Positions 16,709 to 24,911 of a DNA stretch of 64,000 nucleotides are shown in pieces. Source of the stretch: Bradyrhizobium frederickii (GTDB lineage: Bacteria > Pseudomonadota > Alphaproteobacteria > Rhizobiales > Xanthobacteraceae). Each line of letters opens with the position of its first letter. Within the stretch, counting starts at the first letter, position 1. Made by a program: the position numbers and the translations under genes. Below the pieces are notes generated by a model that saw only the letters and a program-made list of their open reading frames with translations, did no database searches and was not told the DNA's origin. The stretch spans positions 62,001 through 126,000 of the forward strand of contig NZ_SPQS01000010.1 of NCBI RefSeq assembly GCF_004570865.1, read 5' to 3'.

Positions 16709-17440
16709 TTATGGCGAGGCCACCAGCCGGTAGCCGATGCCGCGCACCGCCTGGAGGAACAGCGGATTGGCGGGATCGGTCTCGATCTTGCGCCGGAGGC
16801 GGTTGATCTGCACGTCGACGGCGCGCTCGTTGACGCTGCCGTTGCCGGTCAGCGCGCTGCGCGGCACGGTCTCGCCCGGCGTCTCCGAGAGAATGCGCAG
16901 CATCTCGCGCTCGCGGTCGGTGAGGTGGATGACCTCCTCGCCCTGGCGCAGCTCGCCGCGCTCGAGGTGGTAGATGTAGGGACCGAAGGCGATCTTCTCG
17001 ATCGTCGTGGCCTGCGGCGGCGGGGCGGCGCGCTTGAGGATGTTGTTGATGCGCAGCGCCAGCTCGCGCGGCTCGAACGGTTTTGCCACGTAATCGTCGG
17101 CGCCGATCTGCAGGCCCTCGATGCGGGCCTCCGCCTCGTGCCGCGCCGTGAGCATCACGATCGGCACCGAGGAGGATGTGCGGATGAAGCGGGCGAGATC
17201 GAAGCCGGTCTCGCCGGGCATCATCACGTCGAGGATCAAGAGGTCGAAATGCAGACCCAGCAATTTCGATCGTGCATCGCCGGCGCTCGCGGCGGTGGTG
17301 ACGCGGTAGCCCTCGCTGGCAAGGAAGCGCGACAGCAGATCGCGGATGCGGCGGTCGTCGTCGACCAGCAGCAGATGCGGCGCGTCGTCGGCAGGGCGCG
17401 CCGGCGGGCGGGCGAGAGTGGCAGCGAGCGGCACGGTCAC
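16709..17440 (-). CDS. OmpR-family response regulator (PetR-like)
   Basis: A 243-residue two-component regulator: receiver domain (about 22-135; DDD acidic pocket, phosphoacceptor in LLILDVMMPG, conserved Lys in DDYVAKPFEPRE) and a winged-helix DNA-binding domain (about 150-240). The start is GTG 17440, whose GTGA overlaps the stop of the MarR gene, so translation is coupled. A MarR gene followed by an OmpR-type regulator recalls the petP-petR pair of Rhodobacter; no petABC genes are near, so the name is only suggestive. Confidence 0.92.
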   Translation of the reverse strand: MTVPLAATLARPPARPADDAPHLLLVDDDRRIRDLLSRFLASEGYRVTTAASAGDARSKLLGLHFDLLILDVMMPGETGFDLARFIRTSSSVPIVMLTARHEAEARIEGLQIGADDYVAKPFEPRELALRINNILKRAAPPPQATTIEKIAFGPYIYHLERGELRQGEEVIHLTDREREMLRILSETPGETVPRSALTGNGSVNERAVDVQINRLRRKIETDPANPLFLQAVRGIGYRLVASP

Positions 17441-17979
17441 TCCTTGGTGGTTTGATTGACGGAAGCGAAGATGGTCTCGAGCACCTTGTCCGGATCGTCC
17501 CGATCGATCATCGCGCGCAGGAAGCGTTTGACCGTCTCGGCGTCCTGCGGCCCGATCTCGGCGAGCGCCTTGGTGATCCGCGTGGTCTGCAGCCCGGCGA
17601 GCTTCTGCACCAGCGCCTCGCCCTTCGGCGTCGCGTAGAGCAGGCGCTGGCGGCGGTCGTTGTCACCGGTCTTCTGCACGATATAGCCCTCGTCCAGGAG
17701 CTGCTTGAGCACGCGGCCGAGCGATTGTTTGGTGATGCGCAGGACGTCGAGCAGATCGGCGACCTTGAGGCCGGGATAACGGTAGACGAAGTGCATGACC
17801 CGGTGATGGGCCCGGCCGAAGCCGAAAGCCTCCAGCTCCTGGTCGGGATCGCCGACGAAATCGCGATAGGCGAAGAACAGCAGCTCGATGATATCCCAGC
17901 GCAAATTGCTTCCATCGCCTGCGGCCGGCCGAGGCTCGGCGGCGCTTTCAGAAGGATTCGCGAAATTTATGTCAGGCAT
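17437..17979 (-). CDS. MarR-family transcriptional regulator (PetP-like)
   Basis: A 180-residue regulator with a central MarR winged helix: the recognition region runs LKVADLLDVLRITKQSLGRVLKQLLDEGYI and the wing DNDRRQRLLYATPKGEAL. The start was set at ATG 17979; a GTG at 18024 would add 15 residues. It is the first gene of an operon with the response regulator and the sensor kinase. An inverted repeat AAACGATC/GATCGTTT 30-60 bp upstream (18008-18041) is a candidate autoregulatory site. Confidence 0.9.
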   Translation of the reverse strand: MPDINFANPSESAAEPRPAAGDGSNLRWDIIELLFFAYRDFVGDPDQELEAFGFGRAHHRVMHFVYRYPGLKVADLLDVLRITKQSLGRVLKQLLDEGYIVQKTGDNDRRQRLLYATPKGEALVQKLAGLQTTRITKALAEIGPQDAETVKRFLRAMIDRDDPDKVLETIFASVNQTTKE

Positions 17980-18007
17980 ATTGACGTATCTTGGGTTCAA
18001 TGTTACA

Positions 18008-18041
18008 AAACGATCGATCCGCACGAAATTTTAGATCGTTT
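18008..18041. promoter_or_regulatory. Inverted repeat upstream of the MarR operon
   Basis: Arms AAACGATC (18008-18015) and GATCGTTT (18034-18041) separated by 18 bp, within the divergent gap between the MarR gene and ilvE. On the plus strand TTGACG (17981) and TACAAA (18004) with a 17-bp spacer resemble a sigma-70 promoter pointing to ilvE. Candidate operator; not tested. Confidence 0.4.
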
Positions 18042-18251
18042 CGTGGCGGGCGGCATCGAAGCAGGACGGCGGAAAGAGCCGGACAGGCGACGACGGCCGG
18101 ATCAGATCTACCGTGCGATTGTCGAGCGGCATTTCGGCAAAACATACTGGACTTCCGCCTCCCGCAAAAGCATGTCCTCAGCGACATGCTGGCCACGGGA
18201 AACCGGCCGTAACAAGGCTGGCGGCGGTCCGGCCAGAAACCAATCAAGCCG

Positions 18252-18274
18252 GCCGGCCCCCGAACGGGGCCGGC
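18252..18274 (+). other. Stable hairpin in the ilvE leader
   Basis: Perfect 9-bp GC stem GCCGGCCCC/GGGGCCGGC around a 5-nt loop, ending 43 bp before the ilvE start. No T run follows, so it is not a simple terminator. It may be a leader structure; the rest of the 338-bp gap (17980-18317) shows nothing else I can name. Confidence 0.4.
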
Positions 18275-18317
18275 GGGCGCCAGAACAGCGCCGTTACCGG
18301 CAGCGGGAGCCAAGGAC

Positions 18318-19400
18318 ATGAGCATGACATTCGACATCCAGCCCGCAACCAATCCGACCCCCGAGAAGGACCGCGTGGCCAAGCTGGTGGATCCCGGCTT
18401 CGGGCGGGTCTTCACCGATCACATGGCGATCGTCCGCTACAACCAGGCCAAGGGCGGGTGGTACGAGGCGAAGATCGAGGCCCGCGCCAACTTCCAGATG
18501 GATCCGGCCGGGGCCGTCCTGCACTACGCGCAGGAGATCTTCGAGGGTCTGAAGGCCTACAAGCGCGACGATGGCGGCGTGAATCTGTTCCGGCCCGACG
18601 CCAATGCGCGGCGTTTCAAGGACTCCGCCGACCGCATGGCGATGGCGCAGCTGCCCGAGGACGTCTTCATCGAGGCGGTCGAGCAGGTCGTGCGCATCGA
18701 CCGCGCCTGGATGCCGGGCGGCGAGGGTAGCCTGTACCTGCGTCCTTTCATGATCGCGAGCGAGACCTTCCTCGGCGTCAAGCCGTCGTCGGAGTACATC
18801 TTCTCGGTCATCGCCTCGCCGGTCGGCTCCTATTTCAAGGGCGGACCCGCGCCGGTCTCGATCTGGGTGTCGGAGAACTATACGCGCGCCGCCGTCGGCG
18901 GCACCGGAGCCGTCAAATGCGGCGGCAATTACGCCGCGAGCCTGCGCGCCCAGGCCGAAGCCATCCAGCACGGCTGCGATCAGGTCGTGTTCCTGGATGC
19001 GATCGAGCGCCGCTACATCGAGGAGCTCGGCGGCATGAACGTCTTCTTCGTGTTCGACGACGGCTCGCTCTCGACGCCGCCGCTCGGCACCATCCTGCCC
19101 GGCATCACCCGCGATTCCATCATCACGCTCGCCCGCGATGCCGGCAAGACCGTGCGCGAGGAGCCGTACTCGCTCGACCAGTGGCGCAAGGATGCGGCCA
19201 GCGGCAGGCTGAAGGAAGCCTTTGCCTGCGGCACCGCCGCCGTGATCTCGCCGATCGGCAAGGTGCGTTCGGTCAGCGGCGATTTCGAGATCTCGGGCGG
19301 CGCCGCCGGCCCCGTCGCCATGGGCCTGCGCAAGCAGCTCGTCGACATCCAGTACGGCCGCACCAACGATCCGCACAATTGGATCCGCAAGGTGTTTTGA
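18318..19400 (+). CDS. ilvE: Branched-chain amino acid aminotransferase
   Basis: A 360-residue PLP enzyme (fold type IV, class II branched-chain aminotransferase) that interconverts Leu/Ile/Val with their keto acids. The catalytic lysine is in GAVKCGGNYAAS (about residue 200); the segments HYAQEIFEGLKAY, LYLRPFMIAS and EELGGMNVFFVF are family hallmarks. The length fits the 355-370-residue long group. The start is ATG 18318, after GGGAGCCAAGGAC. It has its own leader with a GC-rich hairpin, and no other branched-chain genes lie near. Confidence 0.95.
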   Translation: MSMTFDIQPATNPTPEKDRVAKLVDPGFGRVFTDHMAIVRYNQAKGGWYEAKIEARANFQMDPAGAVLHYAQEIFEGLKAYKRDDGGVNLFRPDANARRFKDSADRMAMAQLPEDVFIEAVEQVVRIDRAWMPGGEGSLYLRPFMIASETFLGVKPSSEYIFSVIASPVGSYFKGGPAPVSIWVSENYTRAAVGGTGAVKCGGNYAASLRAQAEAIQHGCDQVVFLDAIERRYIEELGGMNVFFVFDDGSLSTPPLGTILPGITRDSIITLARDAGKTVREEPYSLDQWRKDAASGRLKEAFACGTAAVISPIGKVRSVSGDFEISGGAAGPVAMGLRKQLVDIQYGRTNDPHNWIRKVF

Positions 19401-19405
19401 TCTCT

Positions 19406-19520
19406 CGTGTCCCGGACGCGCGAAGCGCGAGCCGGGACCCAGAGTGCCAGTGGCTGGACCCCGGATCAGCAGCGCACCACGCCGCCAAGAAGCGGCGCGC
19501 TGCGCAGCATCCGGGGAACG
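19406..19520. repeat. Palindromic intergenic repeat, family H (TCCCGGACGCGCGAAGCGCGAGCC)
   Basis: TCCCGGACGCGCGAAGCGCGAGCCGGGACC forms a hairpin and is followed by CTGGACCCCGGAT-CAGCAGCGCAC-GCGCTGCGCAGCATCCGGGG. It occupies the gap between ilvE and the DUF2314 gene. Confidence 0.75.
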
Positions 19521-19605
19521 CCGGCCGGTATCTGGCGCCATGAACGCCCCGCCACGATCTCGCGACAAAGCCAGGACACATCAAGGCATCCTGGACATCG
19601 CGATC

Positions 19606-20130
19606 ATGGCAACAAGACTCTCCCAACCCATGAAATGGGTCGTTCTCACCGCAATCACCGGCGTCTCCGTCTTCGGCATCCTGACCATCGGCCCGACGCA
19701 CGAAGTCGCAGCGCAAGACCGCTCGCCGATCGTCGACGTGCGCACCGGCGATCCAGAGATGAACGCGGCGATCGCGCGGGCTCGCGGCACGCTCCCGACG
19801 TTCTGGGCCTCCTACGAATCGCCGAAGCCGACGGAGACCGGGCACGCCCTGAAGGTGCGCTTCTCGACCCGCAAGGGCGGCGAGCACATCTGGATCGGCG
19901 AGGTGAAGAAGCAGCCCGACGGGACCTTTACCGGTCTGTTTGCCAACCAGCCCCGCGATCTGCCGGGCAAGCACGCCGGCGATAAAGTTTCGTTCGCCGA
20001 AGCCGACATCTCGGACTGGATGTTCATGCGCAACGGCAAGATCGTCGGCGGCGAAACCATCAAGCCGACGCTGAAATCGCTGCCGAAGGCGGACGCGGAT
20101 GCGCTGCGGGCGCGGATGGAGCAGCCGTAG
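19606..20130 (+). CDS. DUF2314 (YegJ-like) secreted protein
   Basis: A 174-residue protein with an N-terminal hydrophobic signal (MKWVVLTAITGVSVFGILTI) and a DUF2314 domain: ARARGTLPTFWASYE, then KVRFSTRKGGEHIWIGEV and the conserved GDKVSFAEADISDWMFMRNGK. The role of the family is not known. The start was set at ATG 19606 just beyond the repeat; ATG 19630 is possible and would leave a shorter signal peptide. The Shine-Dalgarno sequence is weak. It lies 40 bp ahead of hisS and may share its transcript. Confidence 0.82.
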   Translation: MATRLSQPMKWVVLTAITGVSVFGILTIGPTHEVAAQDRSPIVDVRTGDPEMNAAIARARGTLPTFWASYESPKPTETGHALKVRFSTRKGGEHIWIGEVKKQPDGTFTGLFANQPRDLPGKHAGDKVSFAEADISDWMFMRNGKIVGGETIKPTLKSLPKADADALRARMEQP

Positions 20131-20170
20131 GGCAGTTGCCGCCTCGCGCCCCGGCTGGTAAACGCCGCGC

Positions 20171-21691
20171 ATGGCCGAGAAACCCAGAAAACCCCAGAAA
20201 CTGAAGGCGCGCCTGCCGCGCGGGCTCGAGGATCGCGATCCCGCCGCGATCCGGGCGACGCGCGAGATGGTCGAGAAGATCCGCGCCGTCTACGAGCTCT
20301 ACGGCTTCGAGCCGGTGGAGACGCCGGCGATGGAATACACCGACGCGCTCGGCAAGTTCCTGCCCGACCAGGACCGTCCGAACGAGGGCGTGTTCTCGTT
20401 CCAGGACGACGACGAGCAGTGGATCAGCCTGCGCTACGATTTGACCGCGCCGCTCGCCCGCTACGTCGGCGAGCGCTACGGCACCGACGCTTTGGTCCTG
20501 CCCTACCGCAGCTACCGCGTCGGCTATGTCTTCCGCAACGAGAAGCCCGGCCCCGGCCGCTTCCGCCAGTTCATGCAGTTTGACGCCGACACGGTTGGCT
20601 CGGCGACGCCGGCGGCGGACGCCGAGATCTGCATGATGGCTGCGGACACGATGGAGGCGCTCGGCATTGCGCGCGGCCAGTATGTGGTGAAGGTGAACAA
20701 CCGAAAGGTGCTCGACGGCGTGCTGGAAGCCATTGGGCTCGCGGGTGACGAGAACGCGGCGCGCCGGCTGACGGTGCTGCGCGCGATCGACAAGCTCGAC
20801 AAATTTTCCACCGACGAAGTGCGCAAGCTGCTCGGTCCCGGACGCTGGGACGGCGGCGAAGAAGGCAAGGGCGACTTCACCAAGGGCGCCAATCTGAGCG
20901 AAGCCGAAGCCGACGTCGTTCTCGCCATCACCAAGCCGCGCGAGGATTGGAAAGAGGCCGTTGCCGCCGCAGAGACCTACCTCGCCAAGAGCCCGGTCGG
21001 TCAGGCCGGCGTGAGCGAGCTGGAGGAGATTGCCAAGCTGGTCACGGCGTCGGGTTACGGTGCGGATCGCATCAAGATCGATCCCTCCGTCGTGCGCGGC
21101 CTCGAATATTACACCGGGCCCGTCTACGAGGTCGAATTGCTGCTCGAGACCAAGGACGAGAAGGGCCGCCCGGTGCGCTTCGGCTCGGTCGGCGGCGGCG
21201 GGCGCTACGACGGCCTGGTCTCGCGCTTCCGCGGCGAGCCGGTGCCGGCGACCGGTTTCTCGATCGGCGTGTCGCGCTTGCAGGCCGCGCTGACGCTGCT
21301 CGGCAAGCTCGACACCAAGCCGGAATTCGGACCGGTCGTCGTCACCGTGTTCGACCGCGACCGCGTCGCCGATTATCAGAAGATGGTGGCAAGCTTGCGC
21401 GCCGCCGGCATCCGTGCCGAGCTGTATCTCGGCAATCCCAAGAACATGGGCAACCAGCTCAAATATGCCGATCGCCGCAACTCACCGTGCGTGATCATCC
21501 AGGGCTCCGACGAGAAGGCGCGCGGCGAGCTGCAGATCAAGGATCTGATCGAAGGCGCCAAGGCGGCCGCCGCGATCGCGTCCAACCAGGAATGGCGCGA
21601 GAGCCGGCCGGCGCAGTTCTCGTGCAGCGAAGCCGATCTCGTCGCCAAAGTGCGCGAGGTCCTGGCCCGCCATGACGTAAAGTGGGGCTAG
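20171..21691 (+). CDS. hisS: Histidyl-tRNA synthetase
   Basis: A 506-residue class II aminoacyl-tRNA synthetase that charges tRNA-His. Class II motif 2 is in RVGYVFRNEKPGPGRFRQFMQ; the histidine-specific motif is LEYYTGPVYEVEL (about residue 317) and motif 3 is GFSIGVSRL. The C-terminal anticodon-binding domain spans about 395-505. It is longer than the bacterial norm of about 425 residues, mainly through an insertion around 210-300, a form seen in alphaproteobacteria. The ATG at 20171 begins with a basic stretch (KPRKPQKLKARLPRG). No hisZ is adjacent. Confidence 0.95.
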   Translation: MAEKPRKPQKLKARLPRGLEDRDPAAIRATREMVEKIRAVYELYGFEPVETPAMEYTDALGKFLPDQDRPNEGVFSFQDDDEQWISLRYDLTAPLARYVGERYGTDALVLPYRSYRVGYVFRNEKPGPGRFRQFMQFDADTVGSATPAADAEICMMAADTMEALGIARGQYVVKVNNRKVLDGVLEAIGLAGDENAARRLTVLRAIDKLDKFSTDEVRKLLGPGRWDGGEEGKGDFTKGANLSEAEADVVLAITKPREDWKEAVAAAETYLAKSPVGQAGVSELEEIAKLVTASGYGADRIKIDPSVVRGLEYYTGPVYEVELLLETKDEKGRPVRFGSVGGGGRYDGLVSRFRGEPVPATGFSIGVSRLQAALTLLGKLDTKPEFGPVVVTVFDRDRVADYQKMVASLRAAGIRAELYLGNPKNMGNQLKYADRRNSPCVIIQGSDEKARGELQIKDLIEGAKAAAAIASNQEWRESRPAQFSCSEADLVAKVREVLARHDVKWG

Positions 21692-21708
21692 CCATTCCGG
21701 GAGGCCGT

Positions 21709-21743
21709 CATGCCCGGGCTTGTCCCGGGCATCCACGTCTTGT
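21709..21743. repeat. Short palindromic repeat, family G (ATGCCCGGGCTTGTCCCGGGCAT)
   Basis: Hairpin of ATGCCCGGG/CCCGGGCAT followed by CCACGTCTT. Related copies are at 35880 and 53772. It lies between hisS and the tautomerase gene. Confidence 0.8.
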
Positions 21744-21791
21744 TTGATGGCGACCGTCAATGGCCGGCGTCCGGCCGCAAGGGAGAGAACA

Positions 21792-21998
21792 ATGCCTGAG
21801 ATCACCATCAGCATGGCCGAAGGCCGCACCGACGAGCAGAAGGCCGGCATGATGCGCGACATCACGCAGGCGCTGGTGAAGAATCTCGGCGTCGATGCCG
21901 ATGCCGTCGTCATCCAGATCAACGAAGCTCCGCTCCGCCACAAGATGAAGGGCGGCAAGACCTTCGTGGAACGCGCGGCGGCGGCTGCGAAGAAGTAG
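21792..21998 (+). CDS. 4-oxalocrotonate tautomerase-like protein
   Basis: A 68-residue protein of the tautomerase superfamily. Pro2 (MPEITI), which becomes the N-terminal catalytic base after removal of Met, is present, along with the family helix GRTDEQKAGMMRDITQALVKNLGV and a basic region (APLRHKMKGGK). Enzymes of this size act as hexamers. The substrate is not evident. ATG 21792 has AGGGAGA just upstream. It is single, between two repeats. Confidence 0.9.
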   Translation: MPEITISMAEGRTDEQKAGMMRDITQALVKNLGVDADAVVIQINEAPLRHKMKGGKTFVERAAAAAKK

Positions 21999-22023
21999 CC
22001 ACGGGCAGCGCGGCATTCTCCAC

Positions 22024-22192
22024 TGTCGTCCCCGCGAACGCGGGGACCCATAACCACAGGGAGTGGTTGTGGGGCGGAACTGGTAATTCCGAGTCTTCGT
22101 CGAACTCAACCCTGTGGTTATGGGTCCCGGATCGGCGCTTCGCTCGAGACAACGCTACGCGTTGTCACGAGCTGCGCTTGTCCGGGACGACA
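22024..22192. repeat. Palindromic intergenic repeat, family D (GTCGTCCCCGCGAACGCGGGGACCCATAACCACAGG)
   Basis: Long palindrome: GTCGTCCCCGCG-CGCGGGGACCCATAACCACAGG at the left, CCTGTGGTTATGGGTCCCGGAT and TGTCCGGGACGAC at the right. A second copy is at 23571-23704. Confidence 0.88.
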
Positions 22193-22207
22193 CCGTGTGA
22201 GGGTCCC

Positions 22208-22600
22208 ATGGACGCACGCGACTTCATCACGATCGGCATGAGCGCCGAGCGCACGCTGGTGGTGCCGGCCGAGCGCACGGTCGGGCATTTCGTGCCCGGC
22301 ATGCCCTTTGTCTATGCGACGCCGATGATGATCCTGGAGATGGAGATGACCTCGGGCGATGCGATCCGCGCCGCGCTGCAGCCGGGCTGGGTCACTGTCG
22401 GCACCGAGGTCGATATCCGCCATCTCGCCGCCGCCCTCGTCGGCGCGACGGTGCGGACCGCCGCAAGGGTGGTTGCGGTCGAGCGCCGCGTCATCCGCTT
22501 CGAGGTCGAAGCTTTCGAGGGTACGCGCAAGCTCGGCGAGGGCCGTCACGCGCGCGGGCTTGTGAATGTCGAGATGTTCAACAAGCGGCTGGGTAAGTAG
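22208..22600 (+). CDS. Hot-dog fold thioesterase family protein
   Basis: A 130-residue protein resembling the FlK/thioesterase family: ERTLVVPAERTVGHFVPGMPFVYATPMMILEMEMTSG, then VGTEVDIRHLAAALVGATV, where the Glu/His pair would be catalytic. The true acyl-CoA substrate is unknown. ATG 22208 lies 16 bp after repeat D. The TAG stop (22598-22600) is part of the GTAGGGTGG end of the next repeat. Confidence 0.85.
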   Translation: MDARDFITIGMSAERTLVVPAERTVGHFVPGMPFVYATPMMILEMEMTSGDAIRAALQPGWVTVGTEVDIRHLAAALVGATVRTAARVVAVERRVIRFEVEAFEGTRKLGEGRHARGLVNVEMFNKRLGK

Positions 22601-22709
22601 GGTGGATTAGCGAAGCGTAATCCACCAACTCGTTTGACGATCGCTGAAACATGGTGGGTTACGCCTTCGGACTGCGCTTCGCGCAGCCGACGGCTAACCC
22701 ACCCTACGA
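22597..22709. repeat. Palindromic repeat, family B2 (GTAGGGTGGATTAGCG...AACCCACCCTACG)
   Basis: Starts GTAGGGTGGATTAGCGAAGCGTAATCCACC and ends CTAACCCACCCTACG with an inner GCGCTTCGCGC. Shares its termini with family B. Its first bases contain the stop codon of the thioesterase gene. Confidence 0.85.
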
Positions 22710-22724
22710 AGGTACGGCACCTGT

Positions 22725-23549
22725 TTACTTCGCCAATTCCTTCGATCGCTTGGTCGCTGCGGCAATGGCGCGGATCATGAGATCGCGCAGGCCGGGCTCG
22801 CCCATCAGGACGCCGAGCGCTGCGGCGGTGGTGCCGCCGGGCGAGGTGACGTTCTGGCGCAGCGTGCTCGAGGGCAGCTCCGACCGGTGCAGCAGTTCGC
22901 CGGAGCCCGCGACCGTCTCGCGTGCGAGCTTCGTTGCGAGCGCCTCGGGCAGGCCGGCCTCGACGCCGGCGCGTGCCAGCTCCTCGGCGAGCAGGAACAC
23001 ATAGGCTGGCCCTGAGCCGGAGACGGCCGTCACCGCGTCCATCAGGCCTTCGTCCTCGACCCATTCGACCGAGCCGGTGGCGCGCAGCAGCGCGTCGGCC
23101 ACCGCGCGCTGCGTGGTGCTGACGTTGTTGGCCGCGACGGCTACGGTGATGCCGCGGCCGATCGCGGCCGGCGTGTTCGGCATCGCGCGCACGACGGCGC
23201 CGCCGCAGACCTCCTGGAGCGAGGCGATCGTGGTTCCCGCCATGATCGAGACCACCGAGGTCCGGTCCGAGACGAACGCTTTCAGTCTTGCGCCGGCCTC
23301 GCGGAACATCTGCGGCTTCACCGCAACGACCAGTGTCTCGACGGGGCCGAGCGTCGTCGCGTCGGGATTGAGCGCGACACCCCTGGCGGCGAGCGCGGTG
23401 ATCTCGGGCGAGAGATGCGGATCGATCACGGCGACGCGGCGCGGGTCGAGCCCGCCCGAGAGCCATCCGGTCAGCATCGCGCCGCCCATCTTGCCGGCGC
23501 CGGCGAGCAGGATGGTGCCGGTGATGTCTTGAAGGGTGCTGTTCGCCAT
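22725..23549 (-). CDS. proC: Pyrroline-5-carboxylate reductase
   Basis: A 274-residue NAD(P)H-dependent enzyme making proline, the last step of proline synthesis. The N-terminal Rossmann motif is ILLAGAGKMGGAMLTGWL, and the C-terminal signature region is in GSGPAYVFLLAEELARAGVEAGLP and QNVTSPGGTTAAAL. VRAMPNTPAAIGRG is also conserved. The start is ATG 23549 (MANSTLQD); the longer frame runs into a repeat. It is followed convergently by the thioesterase gene. Confidence 0.95.
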   Translation of the reverse strand: MANSTLQDITGTILLAGAGKMGGAMLTGWLSGGLDPRRVAVIDPHLSPEITALAARGVALNPDATTLGPVETLVVAVKPQMFREAGARLKAFVSDRTSVVSIMAGTTIASLQEVCGGAVVRAMPNTPAAIGRGITVAVAANNVSTTQRAVADALLRATGSVEWVEDEGLMDAVTAVSGSGPAYVFLLAEELARAGVEAGLPEALATKLARETVAGSGELLHRSELPSSTLRQNVTSPGGTTAAALGVLMGEPGLRDLMIRAIAAATKRSKELAK

Positions 23550-23570
23550 CGTTGCCGCCACACGCTCAGT

Positions 23571-23704
23571 GTCGTCCCCGCGAAAGCGGGGACCCATAAC
23601 CACAGGCGGTTCTAGTGGATGAAGATGGTGGCAACAAGCGTTGTGCCACAACGGGCATCACGCGGTATGGGTCCCGGATCTTCGCTTCGCTCGTCCGGGA
23701 CGAC
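23571..23704. repeat. Palindromic intergenic repeat, family D
   Basis: Second copy of the element at 22024-22192, with GTCGTCCCCGCGAAAGCGGGGACCCATAACCACAGG at one end and CGTCCGGGACGAC at the other; the centre differs. It lies between YbjN and proC. Confidence 0.85.
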
Positions 23705-23723
23705 GCTGGAGAGAGGCGATCCC

Positions 23724-24224
23724 CTACGCCTCGCCGACCGTATCGAACATCGCGGCGTCCATGGCCTCGGTCGTGGTCTTGCCCGCCCACACCACGAACT
23801 GGAACGCCGGGAAATAGCGCTCGCAGGCGTGGATGGCGCCGGCGAGCATGGCCTCGCATTGCGCGGTCGAAGCGGTCAGCCCGCCCGGCAGCACCAGGGC
23901 CTGGCGGTGCATCACCATGCCGGTGTTGGTCCACAAATCGAAATGACCGACCCACAGCTGCTCGTTGACGGCAGCGACGAGCCGCTGCACCTCGCCGCGA
24001 CGCGCGAGCGGAATCTTCATGTCGAAGGCGCAGGCCAGATGCAGCGCCTCGATCTCGCCCATCCAGGTGAAGGAGAGCTGGTAGTCGGTCCATTGTCCCT
24101 TCGAGACAATCGTGAGTTCGTCTTCGCCGGAGCGTTCGAACGGCCAGTTGTTGCTGGCAGCGATATCCTCGACCACCGCGAGCGGATGGCTTCTGGAATC
24201 GATAGTGCCTTCGAGCAGGGACAT
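23724..24224 (-). CDS. YbjN domain protein
   Basis: A 166-residue cytosolic protein of the YbjN (type III secretion chaperone-like fold) group: HPLAVVEDIAASNNWPFERSGEDELTI, LSFTWMGEIEALHLACAFDMKIP, then a helical half ending VVWAGKTTTEAMDAAMFDTVGEA. The biochemical role is not established; E. coli YbjN influences motility and stress. The start is ATG 24224 with AGAGG about 13 nt upstream; the frame extends to 24617 but the extra part has no family match. Three TGCGATCCC repeats lie 80-130 bp upstream. Confidence 0.88.
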   Translation of the reverse strand: MSLLEGTIDSRSHPLAVVEDIAASNNWPFERSGEDELTIVSKGQWTDYQLSFTWMGEIEALHLACAFDMKIPLARRGEVQRLVAAVNEQLWVGHFDLWTNTGMVMHRQALVLPGGLTASTAQCEAMLAGAIHACERYFPAFQFVVWAGKTTTEAMDAAMFDTVGEA

Positions 24225-24301
24225 GCCGTCTCGACCTCTTGCCTTTTTGTTATCCTTGATACGCACGCGGTCGGCCCGGCACGCTCCCTCAACGTCGCTG
24301 C

Positions 24302-24352
24302 TGCGATCCCTCAGGGTCGCTCTTGCGATCCCCAGGTCACTGTTGCGATCCC
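24302..24352. repeat. Three iterated TGCGATCCC sequences upstream of the YbjN gene
   Basis: TGCGATCCC occurs at 24302-24310, 24324-24332 and 24344-24352, spaced 22 and 20 bp, so all lie on about the same helix face. Candidate regulator binding sites. The rest of 24225-24678 has no gene I can support. Confidence 0.4.
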
Positions 24353-24678
24353 CTCGGATCAGCGCGGGCCTGTCGCGGATCAAGTGATGTGATTTGCGGA
24401 ATCTGCGCAACCGGGTCCCGAGTCCGTCCACAAGCCAGGACTCGTTCGTCCACAGCTCATCTCCGCCACAATTCTTAACGTCGGAAGTCCCGGATCCCGA
24501 TGCAGGAAGAACAAACCGGAATCGGATTCGGCGGAGGGCGCCAGTCGTTAATTCCGTCCCGCGAGGCCCGGACCGCCGCGCCGGCATGGGACCATGCGAT
24601 TTGCCCATGCGGAACACGCTTGCCGCGCCGGCGCGCCGGCGGCATATTTCCGCCCAGGCCGTTCATCCCGAGCGGCCG

Positions 24679-24831
24679 ATGTTCTCAGGGCGGGGTGAAA
24701 GTCCCCACCGGCGGTAAGGGCCGAAAGGCCCAAGCCCGCGAGCGCCTTCCCTAAGGGGTTCCCGAAGGGAAGGGTCAGCAGATTCGGTGCAACTCCGAAG
24801 CCGACGGTCAAAGTCCGGATGAAAGAGAACG
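24679..24831 (+). promoter_or_regulatory. FMN riboswitch (RFN element)
   Basis: The conserved core is clear: CAGGGCGGGGTGAAAGTCCCCACCGGCGGTAAG at the 5' side, AGCCCGCGAGCG in the middle, and GGTCAGCAGATTCGGTGCAACTCCGAAGCCGACGGTCAAAGTCCGGATG at the 3' side. Closing stem P1 pairs GTTCTC (24681-24686) with GAGAAC (24825-24830). It sits about 80 bp before ribH on the same strand. A CGCATC-GCAA-GGTGCG hairpin follows (24844-24859) and may belong to the expression platform. FMN binding should lower ribH expression. Confidence 0.96.
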
Positions 24832-24911
24832 GTCGGTGGCAGACGCATCGCAAGGTGCGGCTGTTTGTCGTTCCGTGTGCCCTGATTCTGGTCCTTAAAC
24901 CGAGGAAAGCC

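Noticed and set aside
24225..24617. N-terminal extension of the YbjN protein
   Set aside because: The added stretch has no family match and covers iterated sites that look regulatory.
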